The notes beneath the pieces were generated by a model. The model ran no database searches and was not told where the DNA came from. It saw only the letters and a program-made list of their open reading frames with translations. The translations under genes were made by a program, and so were the position numbers. A stretch of DNA of 14,888 nt from Bacteriovoracaceae bacterium UBA4096 (GTDB lineage: Bacteria; Bdellovibrionota; Bacteriovoracia; Bacteriovoracales; Bacteriovoracaceae). The number at the start of each line of letters is the position of its first letter. The first letter of the stretch is position 1. This document shows positions 7,291-14,065 of this stretch, one piece after another. Location: assembly GCA_002381945.1 (NCBI GenBank), contig DFXY01000026.1, forward strand, positions 176,201 through 191,088, written 5' to 3'.

Positions 7291-7302
7291 TAGGATTTCT
7301 TG

Positions 7303-8346
7303 ATGCAAAAAGAAGTAAAAAAATCACTCCTTAATTCAATCATCGTAACTTTGCTACTGGGCCTTTCTATCTGGCTAGGTTCAAGAAATTTACGGCATTT
7401 TGATGCTGCTTTGGTGGGTTATACCTTTGCTACGCTCTTCGCGGCATTTGCTATTACTTACCGCTATACCATGTGGCTGCAAAGACCTCCGACTGAGCTT
7501 TATTGGCAGCGAGGTTGGCAGTTAATGTTTACTTCAAAATATTTTCCTTCCAATGTTAAATTTCTCATCGGACGCATCATTACCATTATTGGTGGAAACA
7601 GCTTTATCTGGAAGCGTAGTAAGGAAAGAGGACTCGCTCACTGGCTCATCATGTGGGGTTGTATCCTTGCCGCGGCCATTACTTTCCCTTTAGTTTTCGG
7701 ATGGCTGTATTTTATTGTTCCAGATGGGGATCTTACTTCTTATAAGATCGTTGCCTTCGGTTTTCCTACTCTTGCCTTTAAGATTGAAACGACTCTGGGA
7801 CATTTGATTTTCCACGGGCTCGTTGTGGCTTCATTCCTCGTCATCCTGGGAGTGATGCTCGCATTTAGACGAAGGATGCGTGACAGAGATGCAGCAGTTC
7901 TTCAAAGTTTCAGTGAAGACATCATGCCTTTATTTCTCTTGTTTTCTATAAGTATCACGGGTCTTTTCCTCACGGTCAGTTATACCTGGCTCAAAGGATA
8001 CGGTTATAGTTTTTTAAGCATCTTTCATGCTATCACTGTTATTTTCACGCTCATCAGCCTTCCTTTCGGAAAATTCTTTCATATCTTTATGCGACCGGCC
8101 CAGTTTGGAGTCGCAATCTACAAAAAGATAGGGAAAGAAAAGATGGCCAAGTGTGACCGCTGCGAAACTGAATACGCCTCCGAAATGCATGTAAATGATT
8201 TGATTAAAGTTCAAAAAAAACTAGGTTATGCCTATGAGCTGAATGACGGTACCGGGCACTATCAAAGAATTTGTCCCCGTTGCCGACGACTACTGTTGGG
8301 CCTTTCCCAAGGTAAACTCTGGCATATGAAATCAGTAAAGGATTAA
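7303..8346 (+). CDS. Membrane cytochrome b subunit, NarI/HdrE/DsrM-like, with C-terminal Cys4 motif
   Basis: Predicted inner-membrane quinol-oxidising anchor that passes electrons from the quinol pool to the Fe-S subunit. The start is the ATG at 7303 (AGGA seven bases upstream) rather than the adjacent TTG at 7300, giving 347 residues. About six helices are visible (roughly 11-27, 35-55, 112-137, 165-187, 207-227, 238-260). Histidines sit where heme b ligands occur in nitrate reductase gamma-like proteins: H113 (LAHWLIMWG), H167 and H171 (GHLIFHG), H242 (FHAITV) and H260 (PFGKFFHIF). After the last helix comes a soluble tail with two CxxC pairs (C284/C287 and C324/C327), likely a zinc or iron site; this tail is unusual for the family. 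The gene is first in the operon, one base before the catalytic subunit. The family placement is by histidine pattern; heme content is inferred. Confidence 0.68.
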   Translation: MQKEVKKSLLNSIIVTLLLGLSIWLGSRNLRHFDAALVGYTFATLFAAFAITYRYTMWLQRPPTELYWQRGWQLMFTSKYFPSNVKFLIGRIITIIGGNSFIWKRSKERGLAHWLIMWGCILAAAITFPLVFGWLYFIVPDGDLTSYKIVAFGFPTLAFKIETTLGHLIFHGLVVASFLVILGVMLAFRRRMRDRDAAVLQSFSEDIMPLFLLFSISITGLFLTVSYTWLKGYGYSFLSIFHAITVIFTLISLPFGKFFHIFMRPAQFGVAIYKKIGKEKMAKCDRCETEYASEMHVNDLIKVQKKLGYAYELNDGTGHYQRICPRCRRLLLGLSQGKLWHMKSVKD

Positions 8347-8347
8347 T

Positions 8348-10558
8348 GTGGAAAATGCTTATTTTAAAAAGTTTGGTCCTCACACTTCTTATCAACTGGA
8401 TGATCAGGAAAGAAGTGACCGAGGTCTTGAGCCTGATAAACTTGTAAAAACCCATTGTTGTTTTTGTGGCCAGCAATGTGGCATGCAACTCAAGGTGAGA
8501 GAAAATAAAATCATTGGAATCGAGCCGTGGGAAGAATTCCCTTTCAATCGAGGTATGCTTTGTCCTAAAGGTGTGAAACGCTATCTGCAGAATTCTCACC
8601 CTGATCGGCTCTTGCATGCCTACGCTAAAGATCCCTCATCACCTGAAGGCTTCAGGACGATGGATTATGATGAAGCGGTTAAAAAAGTTGCTCAGGAAAT
8701 TAATAAAATACAAGCTCAACACGGTTATGATTCCTTTGCTGTTTTGACCGGTGCCAGTCTAACTACTGAAAAAACTTATCTGATGGGTAAGTTTGCTCGC
8801 CTTTGTCTTAAGACGGCCAATATCGATTATAACGGACGCCTTTGTATGGTGAGTGCCGGTGCCGCTTGTAAAAAAGCTTTCGGTATTGATCGTTCCGCCA
8901 ATGCCTGGGATGACATTACAAAATCTGATGTTATTTGGATCGCAGGTTCAAATGTTGCAGAATGTTCACCCATCACCACTGAATACATTTGGGCCGCCCG
9001 TGAAAAGGGTGCCAAGATTATTGTGGTTGATCCACGGATTACTCCTATCGCCCGCACATGTGACCTCTACCTTCCTGTTAAACCAGGTCGTGACATTGTT
9101 CTTTTCCATGGCGTGCTTAATATTATGATTCAAAACAACTGGATTGATCAGAAGTTTATTAATGAGCACACGGTTGGATTTGAAGATCTTAAAGAACATG
9201 TCTCACAATGGACTCTCGAAAAAACTGCTAAAGAAACCGGAATTGATGAAAAGAGTATTATGAAAGCAGCTGAACTTTGGGGACAAGCATCTAAAAGTTT
9301 CATGCTTCACGCCCGAGGAATTGAACATCACAGTCACGGTGTAGAAAACTGTCTGGGTGCCATCAATCTCGTCCTTGCCTCAGGAAGAATTGGCAAAGAG
9401 GGCTGTGGCTACGCCATGATTACCGGTCAGGCCAATGGCCAGGGCGGAAGGGAACATGGTCAAAAATGTGATCAGCTTCCAGGAAACCGTGACATTGAAA
9501 ATCCAGAACACCGGGCCTACATCGCAAAAGTATGGGGAGTGGATGAAAAAGACATTCCTAGAAAAGGTGTTGATGCCTATGAGATTTTCCGTAAAGTTGA
9601 TAGAGGCGAGATAAAAGGTCTATTATCCATCTGTTTCAATCCCCTGGTCTCATTACCCGACAACAATTTCATCCGTAAAATGTTGGAGAAACTTGATTTC
9701 TATGTCGCTATTGACTTTTTTATGAGTGAAACCGCTCAGTATGCAGACATTGTTCTTCCTGGTTCACTTCAAGAAGAAGATGAGGGTACGGTAACTCAAG
9801 TCGAAGGGCGGGTTATTAAAATCAATAAAGTCGTCGATTCGCCTGGAGATGCCAGAGCAGACTGGAAAATTATTCAGGATATTGCCCGTGAGGTTGGTCG
9901 AAATCATGGACTTAAATTTGAAGGCCCAAAAGAAATCTTCGAAGAGTTAAGAGTTGCAAGTAAGGGTGGCATCAGCGACTACTACGGCATCACTTGGGAA
10001 AAGATAGAAAAACAAATGGGCGTCTTCTGGCCTTGCCCAACTGAAGATCATCCCGGAACTCCCCGTCTTTTTGAACCCGGCTCATGGAATCCTATCGCTA
10101 AGGGAGCTGGACCTTTTTATTTTGCCGATGGTAAGGCCCGCTTTCATGCCGCCAAGTATTCACCACCGAAAGAAGAAACAGACAAAGAGTATCCCATCAT
10201 TCTGACAACTGGCCGGGTAGTCAGCCAATTCCTTTCAGGAAATCAAACCAGAAGGATTGGGCCTCTAAATGATCAATGTCCTGAACCATTTGTGGAGATT
10301 CATCCTAAGCTTGCCCAACATTTCGGCATTCAAGACGGTGATATGGTCACAGTAGAAAGCCGCAGAGGTAAAGCAGACTTTAAGGCCATGGTAGTGAAAA
10401 CCATCCGGCCCGACACTGTATTTATTCCTTACCACTGGGAAGGCAAGAAAAGTGCAAATCAGCTGACCAATTCGGCCCAGGATCCCATATCCAAAATTCC
10501 TGAATATAAGGCCTGTGCTGTTAAGATTTATAAAAGTGCGAGAGAGGTTGTTCAATGA
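8348..10558 (+). CDS. NasA/NarB-type molybdopterin nitrate reductase, catalytic subunit
   Basis: Molybdenum bis-MGD oxidoreductase predicted to reduce nitrate to nitrite. It starts at GTG 8348 with AAAGGA upstream, one base after the previous stop, and has 736 residues. The N-terminal [4Fe-4S] site is C37-x2-C40-x3-C44 plus C72 (THCCFCGQQCGM, MLCPKG). C166 in NGRLCMVSAGAACKKAFG is the expected molybdenum ligand and matches the assimilatory NasA/NarB group, where formate dehydrogenases have Cys or Sec in a different motif. Other NasA-type blocks are TGQANGQGGREHGQKCDQLP, LPGSLQEEDEGT and TTGRVVSQFLSGNQTRR near the C-terminus. No Tat or Sec signal is present, so it should be cytoplasmic. Its partners (quinol-linked cytochrome b, four-cluster ferredoxin, Rieske) suggest respiratory rather than assimilatory use. 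Nitrate as substrate is likely given the NarK homologue in this window, but another oxyanion is not excluded. Confidence 0.85.
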   Translation: MENAYFKKFGPHTSYQLDDQERSDRGLEPDKLVKTHCCFCGQQCGMQLKVRENKIIGIEPWEEFPFNRGMLCPKGVKRYLQNSHPDRLLHAYAKDPSSPEGFRTMDYDEAVKKVAQEINKIQAQHGYDSFAVLTGASLTTEKTYLMGKFARLCLKTANIDYNGRLCMVSAGAACKKAFGIDRSANAWDDITKSDVIWIAGSNVAECSPITTEYIWAAREKGAKIIVVDPRITPIARTCDLYLPVKPGRDIVLFHGVLNIMIQNNWIDQKFINEHTVGFEDLKEHVSQWTLEKTAKETGIDEKSIMKAAELWGQASKSFMLHARGIEHHSHGVENCLGAINLVLASGRIGKEGCGYAMITGQANGQGGREHGQKCDQLPGNRDIENPEHRAYIAKVWGVDEKDIPRKGVDAYEIFRKVDRGEIKGLLSICFNPLVSLPDNNFIRKMLEKLDFYVAIDFFMSETAQYADIVLPGSLQEEDEGTVTQVEGRVIKINKVVDSPGDARADWKIIQDIAREVGRNHGLKFEGPKEIFEELRVASKGGISDYYGITWEKIEKQMGVFWPCPTEDHPGTPRLFEPGSWNPIAKGAGPFYFADGKARFHAAKYSPPKEETDKEYPIILTTGRVVSQFLSGNQTRRIGPLNDQCPEPFVEIHPKLAQHFGIQDGDMVTVESRRGKADFKAMVVKTIRPDTVFIPYHWEGKKSANQLTNSAQDPISKIPEYKACAVKIYKSAREVVQ

Positions 10559-11199
10559 GTGTATCCCCTGAGATGGCATTTTTCGTAGATGCCAACCGCT
10601 GTATCGGTTGTCAATCATGTGTGCAAGCATGCGCTGAATGTGATACTCATAAAGGTCACTCCATGATTCATCTTGAAACAATTCAACGGGAAGATTCCCC
10701 TCAAACTGTACCGGTAGTTTGCATGCATTGTGATTCCCCTACCTGCGCCGAAGTTTGTCCTGCCGATGCTATTAAGCGGACGAGTGATGGTGTTGTTCAA
10801 TCCGCCAAAAAACCACGATGTATTGCCTGCAATAACTGTGTCCTCTCCTGTCCTTTTGGTGTTCCTAAAATGGAGACAAAGTTTGAGCTGATGATGAAGT
10901 GTGACATGTGCTATGACAGGACATCAGAAGGGAAAAAGCCAATGTGCGCTACAGTCTGCCCCAGTCAGGCCCTGACCTTTGGTCCTAAAGATGAAATCAT
11001 TAAACAAAGACAAAGTTCTACGCCAGTAAATGAATTTAAATTTGGTAATCAACACATAAAGACGAAAGTTTTTATGATGGTTCCAAAAAATACCAAAGAA
11101 CAATACATTGATGTCACTGCTTCCATGAATGATTCAAGTATTAGTCAAAATATGGAAGATCATCTTGCTGATGTTAGTCTGGATTTTCTGGGGGAGTAG
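10555..11199 (+). CDS. Four-cluster [4Fe-4S] electron-transfer subunit (DmsB/NrfC-like)
   Basis: Iron-sulfur subunit that would carry electrons between the membrane cytochrome and the molybdenum subunit. The 214 residues contain 16 well-arranged cysteines for four [4Fe-4S] clusters: C16/C19/C22/C26, C56/C59/C64/C68, C89/C92/C95/C99 and C116/C119/C131/C135. This is the pattern of DmsB, NrfC and related subunits. One extra cysteine, C29, lies beside the first group. There is no signal peptide, consistent with a cytoplasmic enzyme. The tail from about residue 143 is polar and carries no cluster motif. The ATG overlaps the TGA of the catalytic gene by four bases (ATGA), so translation is coupled. 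The next gene starts directly after its stop. The family type is confident; its exact partners are inferred from operon order. Confidence 0.88.
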   Translation: MSVSPEMAFFVDANRCIGCQSCVQACAECDTHKGHSMIHLETIQREDSPQTVPVVCMHCDSPTCAEVCPADAIKRTSDGVVQSAKKPRCIACNNCVLSCPFGVPKMETKFELMMKCDMCYDRTSEGKKPMCATVCPSQALTFGPKDEIIKQRQSSTPVNEFKFGNQHIKTKVFMMVPKNTKEQYIDVTASMNDSSISQNMEDHLADVSLDFLGE

Positions 11200-11715
11200 A
11201 TGGATAAGATCAAAAAAGTTCAACCATTAAGCGAAAGTACAAAATGGCGAGAAGACTTCCCGGTGGATGAAGTTAAAGAACATTTTATTGAAAGAAGAGA
11301 ATTCACAAAATTTCTTCTTTTAATAAGCGGCTCGTTCGTCGTGGGTCAGCTGTATATTGGACTCCAAAACTTTTTCCGTAAGTCAGCAGCTCAATTGCCG
11401 ATTAAAAAGATTGCCGCCATTGACAGTATTCAGGTCAATAATTTTATCACCTTCACTTATCCGGATAAGGGCGATACTTGCCTCTTGATACGATTAAGTG
11501 AGACTAAGTTCGTGGCCTATTCAAATAAATGTACACACCTCATGTGTCCGGTAATTCCCAAAATGGAGGAAAAGCAACTCTATTGCCCTTGCCACGCGGG
11601 TTACTTTGATATGACAAACGGATCCCCTTTGGCAGGTCCTCCACCCCGGGCACTGGCCAGGGTTAAACTTAAATTTCACAATGGTGATATATATGCCGAA
11701 GGAATGGCCATATGA
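11200..11715 (+). CDS. Rieske [2Fe-2S] protein with twin-arginine signal anchor
   Basis: Membrane-anchored Rieske protein of the cytochrome bc-type fold. Of 171 residues, the first 30 or so are polar. A twin-arginine motif (ERREFTKF, R32-R33) then precedes a single hydrophobic helix (about 36-58), as in Rieske proteins of bc1 complexes that use Tat for membrane insertion. The cluster site is complete: C111-T-H113 and C129-P-C131-H132 for the [2Fe-2S] centre, with C116 and C131 placed for the stabilising disulfide. The Pro loop GPPPRAL (about 146-152) is present. The soluble domain is therefore expected on the outer face of the membrane. No cytochrome b of the bc1/b6f type lies nearby, so its partner is probably the NarI-like protein or the small downstream membrane protein. 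The start has GGGGGAG upstream and abuts the previous stop. Confidence 0.88.
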   Translation: MDKIKKVQPLSESTKWREDFPVDEVKEHFIERREFTKFLLLISGSFVVGQLYIGLQNFFRKSAAQLPIKKIAAIDSIQVNNFITFTYPDKGDTCLLIRLSETKFVAYSNKCTHLMCPVIPKMEEKQLYCPCHAGYFDMTNGSPLAGPPPRALARVKLKFHNGDIYAEGMAI

Positions 11716-11921
11716 AAGGACCACACTACGACAAGAATGCGGCAACCATTCTGACTGGAGTTCTGGCGATTGTCCTCGTCCTGGTGATTTTGCAATTATG
11801 GCTTTTAATGGCCTCGATGAATGCCTACCTTGCCAATGACCTGACTTTTGTCTGGCCTGCGGCCGGTGCCAGTCTATTATGCTTTCTCCTCATCCTGGGT
11901 TTAATAATTTATATCAAATGA
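11712..11921 (+). CDS. Small two-helix membrane protein of unknown function
   Basis: The 69-residue product is not confidently recognised. It has a short polar N-terminus, one hydrophobic helix at about 12-34 (TILTGVLAIVLVLVILQLWL), a brief loop (MNAYLANDLTF) and a second helix at about 47-68 that runs to the end. It recalls small membrane proteins filed as DUF6755, but this is from memory and unverified. The ATG overlaps the Rieske stop by four bases (ATGA), and AAGGA lies eight bases upstream, so it is translationally coupled and very likely part of the same complex. It may be a quinol-site or assembly subunit, or an anchor for the Rieske protein. It closes the five-gene operon; the run of seven T after its stop has no GC-rich stem before it. 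Confidence 0.75.
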   Translation: MKGPHYDKNAATILTGVLAIVLVLVILQLWLLMASMNAYLANDLTFVWPAAGASLLCFLLILGLIIYIK

Positions 11922-11931
11922 AGGTTTTTTT

Positions 11932-11945
11932 CTGACTTAGGTCAG
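11932..11945. promoter_or_regulatory. FNR/CRP-like operator of the FAD oxidoreductase gene
   Basis: CTGAC-TTAG-GTCAG is a perfect 5-bp inverted repeat nearly identical to the hemN site. The centre at 11938.5 lies 29.5 bp before a -10 candidate TATCAC (11968-11973, 4 of 6). The predicted start of transcription is the A of the ATG at 11980, giving a second leaderless mRNA. Confidence 0.68.
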
Positions 11946-11979
11946 ATTCCTGCATTCTGATTGATGTTATCACTTTAGG

Positions 11980-13152
11980 ATGAGTGTTTCTTATTGGAAT
12001 GACCAATCCGAAGGTCAAAAACTATATTTCGACATTGCAATCATTGGCGGTGGAATCACCGGCCTGTCTTGCGCCTACTGGCTACACAAAGAAGATCCTT
12101 CTTTAAAAATTGCCCTGATTGAAAAGTATGAATTGGGTTCAGGTGCAACCGGAAGGAATGCCGGCTTTATCACCTGTGGATCAGTTGAACACTTTAACAG
12201 GCTAGTTGGAAAACATGGTGCCTCTGAGGCCTTGGAAATTTGGCGGTTCTCCGAAAAGAATCTGGACCTGCTTAAGCAGGAAATCATTCAGGATCATTCA
12301 GAGCAATTACTATTTGAACAGAAAGGAAGCTTTTCCCTTGCCAGTACGGAAAGTGAATTAAAAGAATTAAAAGACTCTGCTAATCTGATGAGGTCCTTAT
12401 CAATCAATATAGAAGAACTTGATGAGCAGGACGTTGAAAAACGTCTAGGGGCCAGAGGTTTCACAGGAGGTATAAAGTACTGTGACGATGCCTCCATCCA
12501 TCCCATTTCTCTTTTAAATGCCATTCGAAATAAGCTTGATAAAAATATCTCGTTTTTTACAAGCAATGAAGTTCATCTCATTGAAACCAAGGGTGAGAAT
12601 AAGTTAGTCCACACTAATAAAAATAAAATAGAAGCCTCGCTAGTAATACTAGCGACCAATGGATATTCACCCCTGCTCCACCCATTTTTCGATACTAAAG
12701 TTTTCCCTACCCGGGCACAAATTTTAACAACCTCCCCCGTTCCAAAATTTATGGAAGGTCCCTGTTATGCAAATTTTGTTCTGGATTATTTCAGGCAACT
12801 GCCCACAGGAGAAATGATCATCGGCGGTTTTAGACAACTCCAAAAAGATGTCGAGAAGGGTTATTCAGATGAAATAACTGACACGATTCAAAAAGCATTA
12901 GAGCAGTTTCTCCGAGATCATATACCCAATGTAAGTCAGGCCAAGATTACCCATCGTTGGTCAGGAATTATGGGTTTTAGTGTGGATGGTCAACCGATGG
13001 TTGGAGCAGTGCCTGGAGATTCCCAGATGTTCTTTTGCTGTGGTTTTACCGGCCATGGATTGGGTCTGGCCTTTCACTCGGCCAAAGTCCTGGTAGATGG
13101 CATCTATGGACGTTGTATTCCAAACTTTATTTCTGCTAAAAGGTTCATTTAA
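11980..13152 (+). CDS. FAD-dependent oxidoreductase, DAO superfamily (PuuB/OrdL-like)
   Basis: Flavoenzyme of the D-amino-acid oxidase superfamily, predicted to oxidise an amine or amino acid; the substrate is unknown. The 390 residues begin with an FAD-binding Rossmann motif (IIGGGITGLS, about 21-30), followed by the acidic end of strand two (LIEKYELGSGATGRNAGF). GATGRNAGF is typical of the gamma-glutamylputrescine oxidase group. The C-terminal block RWSGIMGFSVDGQPMVGAVP and FTGHGLGLAFHSAKVL completes the FAD pocket. No signal peptide is present. The ATG at 11980 has only an AGG directly abutting it, too close to act as a ribosome-binding site, and the predicted transcript starts at the ATG. 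The gene has its own FNR-like operator at 11932, so it belongs to the same regulon although its role in anaerobic respiration is not obvious. Confidence 0.85.
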   Translation: MSVSYWNDQSEGQKLYFDIAIIGGGITGLSCAYWLHKEDPSLKIALIEKYELGSGATGRNAGFITCGSVEHFNRLVGKHGASEALEIWRFSEKNLDLLKQEIIQDHSEQLLFEQKGSFSLASTESELKELKDSANLMRSLSINIEELDEQDVEKRLGARGFTGGIKYCDDASIHPISLLNAIRNKLDKNISFFTSNEVHLIETKGENKLVHTNKNKIEASLVILATNGYSPLLHPFFDTKVFPTRAQILTTSPVPKFMEGPCYANFVLDYFRQLPTGEMIIGGFRQLQKDVEKGYSDEITDTIQKALEQFLRDHIPNVSQAKITHRWSGIMGFSVDGQPMVGAVPGDSQMFFCCGFTGHGLGLAFHSAKVLVDGIYGRCIPNFISAKRFI

Positions 13153-13163
13153 AGTAATGAACC
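13142..13163. terminator. Hairpin spanning the FAD oxidoreductase stop codon
   Basis: GGTTCATT and AATGAACC form a perfect 8-bp stem with a six-base loop that contains the TAA stop. A second imperfect stem (CGGGTCAAG with TTTGGCCCCG, about 13164-13185) follows at once. Neither is followed by a T run, so this is only terminator-like. Confidence 0.35.
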
Positions 13164-13169
13164 GGGTCA
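13158..13169. promoter_or_regulatory. Degenerate FNR/CRP-like operator upstream of the small 13218 gene
   Basis: TGA-ACCGGG-TCA keeps the TGA-N6-TCA core, but its inner bases are only partly symmetric. The centre at 13163.5 lies 29.5 bp before a good -10 box TATTAT (13193-13198), giving a start near 13205 and a 13-base leader. It overlaps the hairpins at 13142-13185, so the core could be coincidental. Confidence 0.45.
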
Positions 13170-13217
13170 AGTTATTTGGCCCCGACATGATATATTATTT
13201 AACCAACAGGAAGCTGT

Positions 13218-13586
13218 ATGCAAATCACTAATTTCAATGACCTTCTAATTGCAGCAAAAAAAGAACCAATACCTCAACGATTTCTATTCCTGTTTGCTAA
13301 AGCGACGTCCCTGAAGAATGGAGTAAAATCCCACCATAATAGCGGCACTATTGCTCCTGTTATGTGTGTGGATAAAACAGTCGATGAACTAACGACTCTT
13401 TCAGCATTAGTAAAGGAAGCAGATTCGATCAGCGACAAGTGGGACTTTGTATTCATTGGGTGCTTAGGTGCCCATATTGATGTGGAAGCACATCTGACCA
13501 AAATGAGTAATGATGTTGCTAACGGGAATGATCTTTCTCGTTATATCATTCTAGATAGGCAAGAGAGACCGATCATTATTGCTTAA
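13218..13586 (+). CDS. Small conserved protein of the family mislabelled 'ribonucleotide reductase subunit alpha'
   Basis: Predicted soluble cytoplasmic protein of 122 residues with no known function. It matches the pattern of a proteobacterial family often annotated as 'ribonucleotide reductase subunit alpha': an N-terminal FNDLLIAAKKEPIPQRFLFLFAKA, a middle APVMCVDKTVDELTTLSALVKEAD, then KWDFVFIGCL and a C-terminal LSRYIILDRQERPI. It is far too short to be a ribonucleotide reductase and has none of that enzyme's radical-bearing or active-site motifs. The start at 13218 has AGGAAG five bases upstream. A CBS-domain gene follows after ten bases, so the two are probably cotranscribed from the TATTAT promoter at 13193. 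A regulatory or stress role is only guessed from that neighbour. Confidence 0.75.
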   Translation: MQITNFNDLLIAAKKEPIPQRFLFLFAKATSLKNGVKSHHNSGTIAPVMCVDKTVDELTTLSALVKEADSISDKWDFVFIGCLGAHIDVEAHLTKMSNDVANGNDLSRYIILDRQERPIIIA

Positions 13587-13596
13587 CGGAGATATT

Positions 13597-14046
13597 ATGC
13601 AGATAAAGAAAATCATGTCTCATAGACTCCAGACAATTGAGCCTGATGCTACTATGCAATCTGCCAGTGAGATGATGAAAAAACTCTCCATAAGACACTT
13701 ACCGGTAGTGGATCTTAAAGGTGAATTCATCGGCATACTAAGTGACAGAGACATTCATCGCTCCATGACCGTCATCAAGGGTAACATTGGTAAAGAGACC
13801 CATATCCAGTCTCATAAAAGAGTAGCTGACTTCATGACCTCACCCGTTCATACCGTACATGAAGATGAAAGCATTGAGAAAATAGTAAGAGATATGCTGG
13901 AACTAAAAGTCTCGTGTTTTCTGGTCAAAAATGGTGACAAGATTACTGGAATCGTCACTAGTGACGACTTCCTCCTCTATCTTCTTGAAATGTTGGGTGA
14001 ATCAAAGAATCCCTTAAGTCTTAAAAGAATTTTAAGACTTAAGTAA
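13597..14046 (+). CDS. Paired CBS-domain protein
   Basis: Stand-alone Bateman module that probably senses an adenine nucleotide or related ligand; the partner is unknown. From the ATG at 13597 it has 149 residues. CBS1 spans about 1-60 (KKIMSHRLQTIEPDAT ... RHLPVVDLKGEFIGILSDRDI) and CBS2 about 75-135 (VADFMTSPVHTVHEDES ... SCFLVKNGDKITGIVTSDDFL). An in-frame TTG at 13579 would lie inside the previous gene; the ATG has CGGAG seven to eleven bases upstream and is preferred. The gene follows the 122-residue protein by ten bases and is likely in the same transcript. Its last eleven codons form one arm-loop-arm of a perfect 14-bp inverted repeat, so the C-terminus (PLSLKRILRLK) is encoded inside a hairpin. 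Confidence 0.88.
   Translation: MQIKKIMSHRLQTIEPDATMQSASEMMKKLSIRHLPVVDLKGEFIGILSDRDIHRSMTVIKGNIGKETHIQSHKRVADFMTSPVHTVHEDESIEKIVRDMLELKVSCFLVKNGDKITGIVTSDDFLLYLLEMLGESKNPLSLKRILRLK
14013..14043. repeat. Perfect 14-bp inverted repeat at the 3' end of the CBS gene
   Basis: CTTAAGTCTTAAAA (14013-14026), loop GAA, and its exact reverse complement (14030-14043) end directly before the TAA stop at 14044. No T run follows on the plus strand. It could be a terminator of unusual type, an mRNA 3' stabiliser, or a translation-dependent attenuator separating the CBS gene from the regulator gene. Confidence 0.6.
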
Positions 14047-14049
14047 AAA

Positions 14050-14065
14050 GCTGACCTGGATCAGC
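14050..14065. promoter_or_regulatory. FNR/CRP-like operator of the Crp/Fnr regulator gene (probable autoregulation)
   Basis: GCTGA-CCTGGA-TCAGC is a perfect 5-bp inverted repeat of TGA-N6-TCA form, centred at 14057.5. A strong -10 box TATATT (14087-14092) starts 29.5 bp away, giving a start near 14099 and the site at -41.5. An 18-base leader with GAGG precedes the ATG at 14117. Confidence 0.7.

Noticed and set aside
8827..9199. Opposite-strand and shifted open frames inside the nitrate reductase gene
   Set aside because: They lie wholly within a gene with continuous family homology, lack ribosome-binding sites and do not resemble proteins.
11912..11932. T run after the small membrane protein gene as a rho-independent terminator
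   Set aside because: No GC-rich stem precedes the T run.
13218..13586. Annotation as a ribonucleotide reductase alpha subunit
   Set aside because: The protein has 122 residues and none of the active-site or radical-transfer motifs. The name appears to be a propagated label.
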